DNA of 34,606 nt from positions 1 through 34,606 of the forward strand of contig JAKEFB010000234.1 in the NCBI GenBank assembly GCA_022616275.1. Direction: 5' to 3'. The first letter of the stretch is position 1, and every line of letters begins with the position of its first letter. Below are positions 17,132-25,621 of this stretch, in pieces. The position numbers and the translations under genes were made by a program. The notes beneath the pieces were generated by a model that saw only the letters and a list, made by a program, of their open reading frames with translations, had not been told where the DNA came from and did no database searches. The DNA is from Chloroflexota bacterium. Its GTDB lineage: Bacteria > Chloroflexota > Anaerolineae > Promineifilales > Promineifilaceae.

Positions 17132-17150
17132 GGTTAGGTAAAACCTAACC
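17132..17150. repeat. Short hairpin in the methyltransferase-rhamnosidase gap
   Basis: GGTTAGGT (17132-17139) and ACCTAACC (17143-17150) form an 8-bp stem with an AAA loop. No T-run follows on either strand, so a terminator role is uncertain. Confidence 0.55.
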
Positions 17151-17199
17151 CTGGGATTAGGGGATTGATAAAACCGGAGACCAACCATAGCCAGTATAT

Positions 17200-18006
17200 C
17201 TACTGCTTTGTTTTTCGTGCCTGTAAGGAAAAGAGGAACGGGATCAGCCCGTCTTGCCGGGTCAGCCGCCACCAGTTGTCTTCGCCCTTTTTCATACCGT
17301 CAAACTTGGCCCGCGCCGCGTAGGGGAACTCGTGCAGAAATTCGATGCGTAGCCCGGCGCCAATCAGGACGTTGATCACCTCGCCCAGCGTGTGGTTCCA
17401 AATATAAAAGGTGTGCATGTCCCCCTGGCCGCCAGTGGCGTAGGAGGGGACGTTCTCGATTTTGTCCGGCCCAGGGAAGAAGTAGGGATTGGCGAGCTTT
17501 AGCTCCGTTTCCGAGCCGGCGCCGAGGATGCGCATGAAGGGGTGGTCTTCGACGATGTAGAAGATGCCGCCGGGCGCGAGGAAGTGGGCGATGATCTCCG
17601 CCCACTGCTTCAAGTCGCGCAGCCAGTGGAGGACGCCGTAGGAAGTGAAGACGATGTCAAACTCCCCGAACAGGACGGCCGGCAAATTCTCCACGTCGGA
17701 ACAGATGAAATCGGCCGGAATATTCAGCTCCTGGCTTAGCGAGCGGGCCAGGGCAATCGAGCGCTCCGAGAAGTCCACGCCGGTGGCAATTGCCCCCCGC
17801 CTGGCCCAGGCCAGGGTGTCCATGCCGAAGTGGCATTGCAGGTGGAGCAGCCTTTTGCCGCGCACGTCACCCAGCTCCTCCAGCTCAATTGAGCGCAGCC
17901 GGTCTTTGCCGGCCTTGAAGGCGGGCACGTCGTAGAACGGCGATTGTTCGTGCTCGGTTGTCCACTCGTCCCACAAATTTCGATTGGCTTGCAGATATTC
18001 GTCCAT
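17200..18006 (-). CDS. Class I SAM-dependent methyltransferase
   Basis: This 268-residue protein has a class I methyltransferase core. The SAM loop is LLHLQCHFGMDTLAWARRGA with VDFSERSIALA as the acidic-loop strand (about 53-85). FDIVFTSYGVLHWL and APGGIFYIVEDHPF follow as strands 4 and 5 of the Rossmann fold. The N-terminal NRNLWDEWTTEHEQSPFYDV is typical of a family annotated only as methyltransferase. The substrate is unknown. A strong AGGAGGG site precedes the ATG at 18006. It diverges from the DeoR-type regulator gene across a 108-bp region that must hold both promoters, so it may respond to the same regulator. Confidence 0.88.
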   Translation of the reverse strand: MDEYLQANRNLWDEWTTEHEQSPFYDVPAFKAGKDRLRSIELEELGDVRGKRLLHLQCHFGMDTLAWARRGAIATGVDFSERSIALARSLSQELNIPADFICSDVENLPAVLFGEFDIVFTSYGVLHWLRDLKQWAEIIAHFLAPGGIFYIVEDHPFMRILGAGSETELKLANPYFFPGPDKIENVPSYATGGQGDMHTFYIWNHTLGEVINVLIGAGLRIEFLHEFPYAARAKFDGMKKGEDNWWRLTRQDGLIPFLFSLQARKTKQ

Positions 18007-18022
18007 AACACCCTCCTGTTGT

Positions 18023-18051
18023 TTGACAAATAAATTTTCCTATTATATGAT
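18023..18051 (+). promoter_or_regulatory. Sigma-70 promoter of the rhamnose operon regulator
   Basis: TTGACA (18023-18028) and TATGAT (18046-18051) are 17 nt apart. A start near 18058 gives a leader of about 57 nt before the GTG at 18115. No other promoter this good was seen further along the plus-strand series, so it may drive most of the operon. Confidence 0.7.
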
Positions 18052-18058
18052 TCTTTCG

Positions 18059-18072
18059 ATTTCTTACGAAAT
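18059..18072 (+). promoter_or_regulatory. Possible DeoR-type operator
   Basis: ATTTC (18059-18063) and GAAAT (18068-18072) form a small palindrome at the predicted transcription start. A wider pair, CTTTCG (18053-18058) and CGAAAG (18092-18097), encloses it. The position fits repression by the adjacent regulator, but no second copy was found for comparison. Confidence 0.35.
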
Positions 18073-18114
18073 AAGTTTTTACAACTAATTCCGAAAGCGG
18101 CAGCGAGGTTTTTC

Positions 18115-18885
18115 GTGGGCAAGGAACACCGTTTGGCCCAGCGGCGGCAGGAAATCTTAAACGTCCTGGAAGAGGCCGGGCAGCTTTCCGTGCTGGCGCT
18201 CTGCGCCCGTTTTAACGTCTCCGAGGTAACGATCCGCCAGGATTTGCAGGCCTTGAGCGAGCAGGGCCTGTTGTTGCGGACACGCGGCGGCGCGTTATCC
18301 ACCAACAGCCTGCCGGAGATGTCCTTCGAGGTGCGCCAGCAGCAAAACGCCGCCGAAAAAGCCCGCATTGGCCAGGCGGCCGCTTCCCTGGTCAATCACG
18401 GCGACACCATTATCCTCGATGCCAGCACCACTGCCCAGGCCATCATCCCCTTCATCAAAAACGTTCCCGAACTAACTGTCATCACCAACAGCCTCAAGGC
18501 GGCGCTAAGCCTGCTGGACGCCCCCCACATCCAGATCTTCTTGCCCGGTGGTAGCGTGCGCCGTGAGTCCATCTCTCTCGTCGGGCATCCCCTTGACGAC
18601 GTTTCAACCAGCTTGAACGTCCAGATTGGCTTTTTTGGCGCCCGTGGTCTGACCCTGGAAGAAGGCCTGACCGACGTCAACTTGAACGAAGTGGCCATGA
18701 AGCGGGCCATGGTCAATCGCTGCCGGCGCGTCGTCGGCCTGTTAGATGCCGGCAAATGGGGCAAGGTGGCCGCCGCTACCTTTGCGCCCCTTGACCGGAT
18801 AGACGCCATCATCTCCGATAGCAAAGCCCCGGCCGGGCTGGTGGCTCAATTGCAACAACGAGACATTGAAGTGATTTTGGTCTGA
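18115..18885 (+). CDS. DeoR-family transcriptional regulator of rhamnose use
   Basis: This 256-residue protein has an N-terminal DeoR helix-turn-helix (RRQEILNVLEEAGQLSVLAL, VSEVTIRQDLQALSEQGLL) and the RTRGGA turn. A sugar-phosphate-binding sensor domain of the isomerase-like fold follows (GDTIILDASTTAQAII, LTVITNSLKAALSLL, GARGLTLEEGLTD). DeoR-type repressors respond to phosphorylated intermediates, here probably L-rhamnulose-1-phosphate or a product. GTG at 18115 is chosen for its GAGG site 6 nt upstream. It heads the rhamnose transport and catabolic genes, as DeoR-type RhaR regulators do in several bacteria. The assignment to rhamnose is from context. Confidence 0.9.
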   Translation: MGKEHRLAQRRQEILNVLEEAGQLSVLALCARFNVSEVTIRQDLQALSEQGLLLRTRGGALSTNSLPEMSFEVRQQQNAAEKARIGQAAASLVNHGDTIILDASTTAQAIIPFIKNVPELTVITNSLKAALSLLDAPHIQIFLPGGSVRRESISLVGHPLDDVSTSLNVQIGFFGARGLTLEEGLTDVNLNEVAMKRAMVNRCRRVVGLLDAGKWGKVAAATFAPLDRIDAIISDSKAPAGLVAQLQQRDIEVILV

Positions 18886-18903
18886 AGCGTAGACCAGGTA
18901 AAT

Positions 18904-20385
18904 ATGGCAGGCCCCGTTCTGGAAATGAAACATATTTCCAAGCGCTTTGATATGACCCAGGCGCTTCAGGACGTTTCGCTGACCCTCTATCCCGGCGAGG
19001 TCCACGCCTTGCTGGGTGAGAATGGGGCCGGAAAATCCACTCTCATCAAAATCATGACCGGCATTCACAAACCGGATGAGGGCGGAATCTTGTTGGACGG
19101 CCAAGCGATCACGATTCAACATTCGGCGGACGCCCAAACCTATGGTATTGCCGCCATCTTGCAGGAGCCGATGATCTTCCCCGACCTCAACGTCGCCGAA
19201 AACATTTTCATCGCCCACCACAACATCGGCCCCATTATCCGTTGGGGCAAGATGTATCGCGAGGCAACGGCTATCCTGAATAAACTGGACATCAAGCTGG
19301 ACGTGCGCGCTCAGGCGAGGGGTTTGACCTTAGCGGCCCAGCAGGCAGTGGAAATCGCCAAAGCCATCTCCTTACAGGTACGTGTCCTGATCATGGACGA
19401 GCCGACGGCCTCCCTTTCAGCCCACGAGGTCGGGCAGTTGTTCAAACTAATCAGGACGCTTCGCAACCAGGGGGTGGCTATCCTGTTCATCAGCCACCGG
19501 ATGGAGGAGGTCTTTGAAATCGCCGATCGCGTCACGGTATTGCGCGACGGCCGTTTTATCTCCTCCGCCCCTCGCAGCGAAGTGACGCCGGAGGGGGCCA
19601 TTCGCGACATGGTCGGCCGGGAGATGAACGAATACTTTGCCAGGAGCCAGGCGCCACGCGGTGAGCTGTTGCTGTCGGTGCGTGGCCTGCGAAAAGAGAA
19701 CGTCTTTAGCGACGTCACCTTTGACATTCATCGTGGCGAAGTCCTGGGTTTTGCCGGGCTGGTTGGCGCGCGACGGACCGACGTTGGCCTGGCCTTGTTT
19801 GGCGTAGAGCCGGCCGATGCCGGCGACATCGTCTGGCAGGGTAAAAACGTGCCGATTCATTCCCCCGGGCAGGCCCTACGGCTGGGAATTGCTTATGTGA
19901 CCGAAGATCGCCGCCAGTTGGGCCTGACCATGCCCATGTCTATCGCCGCCAACATCTCTCTGCCGATGCTCCGCGAATACACCTCCCCACTGGGCCTGGT
20001 GAAACGGCCGGCCGAAAACGCCGTGGCTGAGAAATTTCGAGAACGCCTGGCCATACGCACGCCTTCAGTGCAGCGAGAAGTCAGCAAACTCTCGGGCGGC
20101 AACCAGCAAAAGGTCATGCTCAGCAAGTGGCTCAACGCCCACCCCCAATTGCTCATTTTGGACGAACCCACCCGAGGGATTGACGTCGGGGCCAAGGCAG
20201 AAGTACACAGCATGATTAACGACCTGGCCGAGCAAGGATTGGGCATTATCGTGATTTCGTCAGACCTGCCGGAGGTGCTGGCGATGAGCGATCGCATCCT
20301 GGTGATGCGCGAGGGCCGGCAAGTCGCCATTTTTGACCGGGCAGAGGCTACCCAGGAGCGGGTGCTGACGGCCGCTATGGAATAG
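18904..20385 (+). CDS. rhaT: L-rhamnose ABC transporter, ATP-binding protein (two NBDs)
   Basis: This 493-residue protein carries two ABC domains of the RbsA/MglA type and energises sugar import at the membrane. Domain 1 has Walker [10 protein letters not shown] (38-46), a signature region LTLAAQQ (141-147) and Walker [11 protein letters not shown] (161-170). In domain 2 the Walker A is degenerate ([11 protein letters not shown]). LSGGNQQ (396-402) and [12 protein letters not shown] are intact, the asymmetry usual in this family. It lies 18 nt after the regulator and before two permeases. Substrate specificity is taken from the operon. The symbol follows the rhizobial rhaSTPQ naming, not the E. 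coli symporter of the same name. Confidence 0.93.
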   Translation: MAGPVLEMKHISKRFDMTQALQDVSLTLYPGEVHALLGENGAGKSTLIKIMTGIHKPDEGGILLDGQAITIQHSADAQTYGIAAILQEPMIFPDLNVAENIFIAHHNIGPIIRWGKMYREATAILNKLDIKLDVRAQARGLTLAAQQAVEIAKAISLQVRVLIMDEPTASLSAHEVGQLFKLIRTLRNQGVAILFISHRMEEVFEIADRVTVLRDGRFISSAPRSEVTPEGAIRDMVGREMNEYFARSQAPRGELLLSVRGLRKENVFSDVTFDIHRGEVLGFAGLVGARRTDVGLALFGVEPADAGDIVWQGKNVPIHSPGQALRLGIAYVTEDRRQLGLTMPMSIAANISLPMLREYTSPLGLVKRPAENAVAEKFRERLAIRTPSVQREVSKLSGGNQQKVMLSKWLNAHPQLLILDEPTRGIDVGAKAEVHSMINDLAEQGLGIIVISSDLPEVLAMSDRILVMREGRQVAIFDRAEATQERVLTAAME

Positions 20386-20430
20386 CTTCGCCGCCATTTC
20401 AAAGGAATTAACCTGGGCTCAGGAACCAGC

Positions 20431-21492
20431 ATGGACAAGATCAGGCGTACCATTCGACCCGAACAGATCCGCGAGGTGATTTTGTTATTTCTGATCCTTC
20501 TGGCGGTTATCTTTTTTGGCACGCAAATCGAAGGCTACTACAGCCCGCGCACCTTTACCCGTGTCAGCGCCAGCATCGCCATTCTGGCCGTGGTGGCGGT
20601 AGGGCAAACGCTGGTGGTGTTGATGCGCCACATTGATTTGTCGGTCGGCTCGATCGTTGGCTTTACGGCTTATTTTGTCGGCACCCAGATCGCCGACAAC
20701 AACGACATTCTCCCGCTGGCGGCCGTTCTGATGGCCGTTGGCGTCGGCGGGCTGATGGGGTTGGTCAATGGGGCCATCATCGCTTACGGCCGGGTCCCGG
20801 CCATCATCACCACCCTGGGCACGCTGGCCATCTATCGCACCCTGCTGGTCGAGTATTCCGACGCCCAAACGGTCATCACCAGCTCCCTGCCCCCATGGTT
20901 GATTGAATTGCCGCGCAAAAACCTGTTCGCTATTGGCGAGTTTGAGGTCCGCCTGATGGTCATTATCGCCCTGGTGGTCGTGGTGACTTTTCAGTTGGTC
21001 ATTACCTATCTGTCTTACGGCCGGCGGCTGTATGCCATTGGCTCAAACCCGGAGGCGGCGCGCATCGCCGGGATGCCCCTGCAACGGACCATACTGACCG
21101 CCTACGCTCTGTGTGGCGGGCTTTGTGGCCTGGCCGGGTTCATGTTCCTGGCCCGCTTCGGCAACATCACCGTCGTGGCTGCCCAGGGAATGGAGCTGCA
21201 AGTGGTGGCGGCCGTCGTCGTGGGCGGGGTCAATATCTTTGGCGGATCAGGCACGATGCTGGGCGCGTTGCTGGGGACCGTCCTGATTGCCACCCTGGAA
21301 CAAAGCCTGCTCCGCTGGCCGGTGATCAGTGAATTTTGGCGGGATGCCCTGCTGGGGCTGTTAATCCTGTTGGCGGTCGCTTCCGACGCCGTTATCTTGA
21401 AACGGCTGCGCAACCTCTGGGCGCAGCGCGAAAGAGAGGCCAGGCCGGAGAGCGAGAAACTCCAGGTAAAGGAGGGCAGCCGTGTGGCCTGA
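20431..21492 (+). CDS. rhaP: L-rhamnose ABC transporter, permease 1
   Basis: This 353-residue membrane protein of the ribose/xylose permease type has about ten hydrophobic segments. Family motifs are [18 protein letters not shown] near the first third, [13 protein letters not shown] as the cytoplasmic loop that docks the ATPase, and [20 protein letters not shown] late in the protein. An AGGA site precedes the ATG. The last 11 nt overlap the GTG of the second permease gene. The two together form the channel that receives rhamnose from the binding protein. Confidence 0.92.
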   Translation: MDKIRRTIRPEQIREVILLFLILLAVIFFGTQIEGYYSPRTFTRVSASIAILAVVAVGQTLVVLMRHIDLSVGSIVGFTAYFVGTQIADNNDILPLAAVLMAVGVGGLMGLVNGAIIAYGRVPAIITTLGTLAIYRTLLVEYSDAQTVITSSLPPWLIELPRKNLFAIGEFEVRLMVIIALVVVVTFQLVITYLSYGRRLYAIGSNPEAARIAGMPLQRTILTAYALCGGLCGLAGFMFLARFGNITVVAAQGMELQVVAAVVVGGVNIFGGSGTMLGALLGTVLIATLEQSLLRWPVISEFWRDALLGLLILLAVASDAVILKRLRNLWAQREREARPESEKLQVKEGSRVA

Positions 21493-22462
21493 CTGGCAGT
21501 GGCTCAGGCGTTGGGAAGGCTTGCTCCTGGTGCTGCTGGTGGCCGTCGTCGCCCTCAACATCGGCCTGTCCCCTTTCTACCTGGGCCTTTCCAACCAGAT
21601 AAACCTGTTTCAACTATCCATTGAAAAGCTGATCGTCGCCCTGGTCATGGCCCTGGTCATCATTAACGCCGAGATTGACCTGTCAGTGGCTTCCGTTATG
21701 GGACTGGCGGCCTGTGTCCTGGCCTATCTGCACGAGCAAGGCACGCCGCTCTACCTGGCGATTCTGGTTGCGCTGGTGACCGGCGTGCTGTGTGGGGCCT
21801 TTAACGGCTTTTGGATCGCCTACGTCCGCCTGCCTTCGCTGGCCGTGACCCTGGCCGGCCTGGTGGGCTATCGGGGCGTGGCCCGCATCCTGTTGGAAGA
21901 CCGCTCTATCGGCGGCTTTCCCGATTGGTTTGACGCCCTGGGGCAGCGGCCGCTACTCGGCCCGTTGCCCCTGTCGCTGCTTCTTTTTGGCCTGTTCCTG
22001 GTCGTGGCCGTCATTGTCCTGCAGTACTCGGCCTTCGGCCGTTACGTCTACATCATCGGCAACAACCAGGAAGTCGCTCGCTACTCAGGGGTCAAACTGA
22101 AGCAGGTGAAGATGGTTTTGTTTATCGCCTCCGGCACGGTGGCCGCCCTGGCTGGGTTATTGCTGGCGGCCCGCTTGGGGGCGGTGCGTGGCAACACGGC
22201 CGAAGGGTTTGAGCTGGACATTATCACCATGGTCCTGCTGGGTGGCGTTAGCATTTTCGGCGGTTCGGGCACGCTGACCGGGGTTATATTGGCCATTTTG
22301 ATCATCCTTAACCTGCGGAATGGCATGTCCCTGGCCAACTTTTCCGGCAACGTCCAGACGGGCGTGACCGGCGCGCTGCTCATCCTGTCGGTGCTGCTCC
22401 CCAATCTGGTCCAGGCCGGCCGGGCCAGGTGGAAATACCGCCGGGCCGCAGGTGGAACTTGA
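21482..22462 (+). CDS. rhaQ: L-rhamnose ABC transporter, permease 2
   Basis: This 326-residue permease is homologous to the gene before it, with matching motifs [29 protein letters not shown] and [16 protein letters not shown]. The GTG start at 21482 overlaps the upstream gene by 11 nt and is supported by GGAGGG 5 nt upstream. Such overlap couples synthesis of the two subunits of the heterodimer. Bases 22463-22659 after it form an unusually long, structured gap before the binding-protein gene. Confidence 0.92.
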   Translation: MWPDWQWLRRWEGLLLVLLVAVVALNIGLSPFYLGLSNQINLFQLSIEKLIVALVMALVIINAEIDLSVASVMGLAACVLAYLHEQGTPLYLAILVALVTGVLCGAFNGFWIAYVRLPSLAVTLAGLVGYRGVARILLEDRSIGGFPDWFDALGQRPLLGPLPLSLLLFGLFLVVAVIVLQYSAFGRYVYIIGNNQEVARYSGVKLKQVKMVLFIASGTVAALAGLLLAARLGAVRGNTAEGFELDIITMVLLGGVSIFGGSGTLTGVILAILIILNLRNGMSLANFSGNVQTGVTGALLILSVLLPNLVQAGRARWKYRRAAGGT

Positions 22463-22552
22463 TGCTTTGTAACTCTTAAAAGGAGGAAAGTGCCTATAAG
22501 CTAACTTGAACTACGCCACTTCTTAAACCGGGCCAATCATCATTTGATAGGC

Positions 22553-22610
22553 GGAGGAGTTCGCATCTGAGGATGCGAACACCGGGCATCTAAGGATGCC
22601 CTACTCCTCC
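22553..22610 (+). repeat. Three-way-junction structured repeat before rhaS
   Basis: An outer stem GGAGGAGT (22553-22560) / ACTCCTCC (22603-22610) encloses two perfect hairpins. These are TCGCATC-TGAG-GATGCGA (22561-22578) and GGGCATC-TAAG-GATGCCC (22584-22601). All three stems are without mismatch. The first hairpin word recurs exactly at 27839-27856 before rhaB. It may be a REP-like element, an mRNA stabiliser between permease and binding-protein genes, or a regulatory RNA. Position and symmetry are seen; function is inferred. Confidence 0.8.
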
Positions 22611-22659
22611 AACTATGTTGAACAGAGCAGTAAGTAAGTTTCTAGAGAGGAGGATTGAA

Positions 22660-23811
22660 GTGAAAGCACATCAAGTGAAAGTACATGAAGTGAAGGCACA
22701 TCGAAGAGTGGTAATGATTTTGTTCTTACTGGTCGCGCTGGCCTTTTCCGGCTGTACCGGCGGTGGGGCAGAGGCGCCAACGGCAACGCCGGAAGCGGAG
22801 AGCGAGCCGACCGAGGCCGCACCCCCCGAGGAAGAACCGACCGAAGAACCGGCTCCGGCCGAGACCGTGCAAATGGTCTTGCTGCCAAAGTTCCTGGGCA
22901 TTCTGGTCTTTGACCAGGCGCACCAGGGGGCCATGGAAGCGGCCGAAGAGCTGGGCGCGGCCGATGGCCTGCAATTCCTGGGGCCGACGGCCGAAAACAG
23001 CGTTCAGGGCCAGATCGAGACGGTCACTTCGGCCACGACCCAGGGCGTAGACGCCATCATGATTTCTAACAATGCCGGCGACCAGATCGTGCCGGCCGTG
23101 CAGGCCGCCCGCGAAGCCGGGGTGACGATTGTGACCTGGGACTCGCCCATCCCTTCGGGTGAAGGTGAGCAGCTCTTCATCGCCCAGGTAGACTTTGACG
23201 AAACCGGCACCGTGATGGCCGACATGGCCCGCCACATTCTCGGCGAGGACGGCGGCCAGTTCGCCATCCTGTCGGCCTCGCCCGACGCGGCCAACCAGAA
23301 CGCCTGGATCGCCGCCATGCAGGAGGTACTGGAACAACCGGAGTACGCTAACCTGGAGTTGCTGGAAATCGTCTACGGCAACGACATATCCGAAGACAGC
23401 TACAACCAGGCCCTGGCCCTGGTAGACAAGTACCCCGACATGGAGCTGATCATGGCCCCAACGACAGTGGGTATTGCCGCCGCAGCCAAGGCGATGCAGG
23501 ACGAAGGGCTGTGCGATCAGGTCAAAGTGAGCGGGCTGGGACTGCCGGCCGAGATGGTCTCCTACACGCTTAACGGTTGCGCTCCCGAGTTTGCCCTGTG
23601 GAGCTTCAAAGACCTGGGCTACCTGACCTACTACGCCACTTATCTGCTGGCCACAGGTGAACTGGAAGCAGAAGAGGGTGTCACCTTTGAAGCCGGCCGG
23701 ATGGGTAGCTACACCATCGAAAAAGACCCAACTCGTGACAATGGCTTGCGGGTCCTGATGGGACCGTTCACGATCTATAATGCCGAGAACGTTGAGGAGG
23801 CGGCTCAGTAG
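22660..23811 (+). CDS. rhaS: L-rhamnose-binding lipoprotein of the ABC transporter
   Basis: This is a periplasmic-type sugar-binding protein of 383 residues. GTG at 22660 is chosen because GGAGG (22649-22653) lies 6 nt upstream. The longer frame from 22615 has no such site. A basic head is followed by [14 protein letters not shown], a lipoprotein signal with the acceptor Cys, then a Pro/Glu/Thr/Ala-rich linker to about residue 75. The type I binding-protein domain follows: [39 protein letters not shown] and [10 protein letters not shown]. It closely resembles rhamnose-binding RhaS proteins. The head is encoded by three near-identical 15-bp units (22660-22704) giving [15 protein letters not shown]. 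Confidence 0.92.
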   Translation: MKAHQVKVHEVKAHRRVVMILFLLVALAFSGCTGGGAEAPTATPEAESEPTEAAPPEEEPTEEPAPAETVQMVLLPKFLGILVFDQAHQGAMEAAEELGAADGLQFLGPTAENSVQGQIETVTSATTQGVDAIMISNNAGDQIVPAVQAAREAGVTIVTWDSPIPSGEGEQLFIAQVDFDETGTVMADMARHILGEDGGQFAILSASPDAANQNAWIAAMQEVLEQPEYANLELLEIVYGNDISEDSYNQALALVDKYPDMELIMAPTTVGIAAAAKAMQDEGLCDQVKVSGLGLPAEMVSYTLNGCAPEFALWSFKDLGYLTYYATYLLATGELEAEEGVTFEAGRMGSYTIEKDPTRDNGLRVLMGPFTIYNAENVEEAAQ

Positions 23812-23819
23812 CGGAGAGA

Positions 23820-23861
23820 AGATTAGAGATTGGAGATTGGCCAATCTCCAATCTCTAATCT
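23820..23861. repeat. Perfect 42-bp palindrome without loop
   Basis: Bases 23820-23840 are the exact reverse complement of 23841-23861. The arms themselves contain the tandem word GATTGGA. It starts 8 nt after the rhaS stop. No T-run follows, so read-through into rhaM is likely, with the hairpin protecting the 3' end of the upstream part of the message. Confidence 0.85.
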
Positions 23862-23911
23862 CCCTAATCTCCCCCTCTGCCAGATCATGACGAAAATGAG
23901 AGGAGTGGCGA

Positions 23912-24235
23912 ATGAAGCGGGTCGGTTTTCTACTCAAGGTCAAACAAGATAAGATCGTAGAGTACAAAAAGCACCACGAGGCTGTCTGGCCGGAGATGTT
24001 AGATGCTTTGCGGCGAAACGGCTGGCATAATTACTCGTTGTTTATGGGTGAGGACGGCCTGCTGTTTGGCTATTTTGAAACGCCGGAAAGTTTTCAGGCG
24101 GCCCTGGCCGGCATGGCCAAAGAAGAAATCAACGCCCGCTGGCAGGAGTTTATGGCCCCCTATTTTGAGAGTGTCGGCGGCCGCCACGCCGACGAGATGA
24201 TGATCGAGCTGGCAGAAGTTTTCCATTTGGATTGA
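23912..24235 (+). CDS. rhaM: L-rhamnose mutarotase
   Basis: This 107-residue enzyme interconverts the alpha and beta anomers of L-rhamnose, so that the imported sugar matches the isomerase. Length and sequence match the RhaM family: MKRVGFLLKVKQDKIVEYKK, then H21-H22 in HHEAVWPE (His22 corresponds to the general acid of the E. coli enzyme), NYSLFM and ETPESFQAALAGMA. An AGGAG site precedes the ATG. It lies 6 nt before rhaA, with which it is surely co-transcribed. Confidence 0.95.
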   Translation: MKRVGFLLKVKQDKIVEYKKHHEAVWPEMLDALRRNGWHNYSLFMGEDGLLFGYFETPESFQAALAGMAKEEINARWQEFMAPYFESVGGRHADEMMIELAEVFHLD

Positions 24236-24241
24236 GACGTT

Positions 24242-25516
24242 ATGCAACCTCCGACTGAGAAACAACTTCAGGCTGCCTATGTCCTGGCCCAGGAACGATA
24301 CGCCGGGTTGGGCGTGTCTACCGAACAGGCGCTGGTCAGGCTGCGCCAGGCGTCCATCAGCCTGCACTGCTGGCAGGGCGACGACGTTGGCGGTTTTGAG
24401 GAGCCTGACCGGGGGCTGAGCGGCGGCATTCTGGCCACCGGCAACTACCCCGGCAAAGCCCGCACGGCCGGCGAACTGCGGCAGGACCTGGACAAAGCCT
24501 ATAGCCTCACCCCCGGCCGGCACCGGCTCAATTTGCACGCCATTTACCTGGAAACGAACGGGCAGAGAGTCGAGCGCAACGACATCCGGCCGGAACACTT
24601 TGCCCGCTGGCTGGAGTGGGCCAGAACCAACCGGCATGGCCTCGATTTCAACCCGACCTGTTTCTCCCACCCCCTGGCCGATAGCGGCTTTACCCTATCG
24701 CACCGCGACGACCAGGTGCGCAACTTCTGGATTGAACATTGTATCGCCTGCCGGGAGATTGGGGCACATTTCGGCCGGGAGTTGGGCACGCCCTGTGTCA
24801 CCAACGTCTGGATCCCCGACGGTTACAAAGACACGCCGGCCGACCGCCAGAGCCCGCGCCTGCGGCTTAAGGATTCCCTGGATAAAATTTTTGCCAGGGC
24901 CATAGACCCCGACCACAACCTGGATGCGCTCGAAAGCAAGCTGTTTGGCCTGGGCTCGGAAAGTTACGTCGTCGGTTCGCACGAGTTCTACCTGGGCTAC
25001 GCCATCGCCAACCGCAAACTGTTGTGCCTGGATACGGGCCATTTCCATCCCACCGAAACGGTCTCGGACAAGATTTCGGCCGTCTTGACCTTCCTGGACG
25101 AAATCCTGCTGCACATCAGCCGGGGGGTGCGCTGGGACAGCGACCACGTGGTGACGTTCAGCGACGAGCTGCAGGCTATCATGCAAGAAGTTGTCCGGGG
25201 CGGCTTCCTGGATCGGGTTCACATCGGCCTGGATTTCTTTGACGCCAGCATCAACCGCGTCGCCGCCTGGGCGATTGGCGCTCGCAACGTTCTGCGCGCC
25301 CTGCTGCTGGCCCTGCTGGAACCGGCTGGCCGCCTGCGCGAGTTGGAAGAAGCGGCCGATTACACCACCCGGCTGGCCTTATTGGAGGAACTCAAGGGCC
25401 TGCCTCTGGCGGCCGTCTGGGACTATTACTGTTGGCAGCAGAGTGTTCCGGTCGGCATCCAGTTAATGGATGAGATCAAAGCTTACGAGCTACGGGAACT
25501 TGCCAAACGAGTTTAG
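24242..25516 (+). CDS. rhaA: L-rhamnose isomerase
   Basis: This 424-residue enzyme converts L-rhamnose to L-rhamnulose in the cytoplasm. Family motifs run throughout: [14 protein letters not shown] (40-53), [18 protein letters not shown] (137-154), [14 protein letters not shown] (186-199) and [20 protein letters not shown]. Metal-binding residues are H267 in DTGHFHPTE and D299 and D301 in WDSDHVV. All are shifted by five from E. coli H262, D294 and D296 as I remember them. The length matches the usual 419 or so. The Shine-Dalgarno site is weak, and translation may be coupled to rhaM. Confidence 0.96.
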   Translation: MQPPTEKQLQAAYVLAQERYAGLGVSTEQALVRLRQASISLHCWQGDDVGGFEEPDRGLSGGILATGNYPGKARTAGELRQDLDKAYSLTPGRHRLNLHAIYLETNGQRVERNDIRPEHFARWLEWARTNRHGLDFNPTCFSHPLADSGFTLSHRDDQVRNFWIEHCIACREIGAHFGRELGTPCVTNVWIPDGYKDTPADRQSPRLRLKDSLDKIFARAIDPDHNLDALESKLFGLGSESYVVGSHEFYLGYAIANRKLLCLDTGHFHPTETVSDKISAVLTFLDEILLHISRGVRWDSDHVVTFSDELQAIMQEVVRGGFLDRVHIGLDFFDASINRVAAWAIGARNVLRALLLALLEPAGRLRELEEAADYTTRLALLEELKGLPLAAVWDYYCWQQSVPVGIQLMDEIKAYELRELAKRV

Positions 25517-25547
25517 GTAATCGCCCATAACTAACTTCATGGTTTGG

Positions 25548-25601
25548 GTTATTGGTTATTGGTTATTAGCCAGCGGGAGTCAATAACCAATAACCAATAA
25601 C
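25548..25601. repeat. Perfect 20-bp inverted repeat built of TTATTGG units
   Basis: Bases 25548-25567 and 25582-25601 are exact reverse complements with a 14-nt loop. Each arm is nearly three copies of a 7-bp word (TTATTGG or CCAATAA). It sits between rhaA and rhaEW. No T-run follows. It lies about 20 nt before the ATG of rhaEW, which has only a weak ribosome binding site. Confidence 0.85.
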
Positions 25602-25621
25602 GGCCAACTACTGGGATATTG

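Noticed and set aside
23812-23911. Palindrome after rhaS as an intrinsic terminator
   Set aside because: No T-run follows on the plus strand, and rhaM/rhaA clearly continue the operon with no new strong promoter seen.
22726-23967. Long minus-strand open frame (413 codons) opposite rhaS
   Set aside because: It is a mirror of the GC-rich coding strand. Its start lies in rhaM and it runs through the palindrome, with no domain signature.
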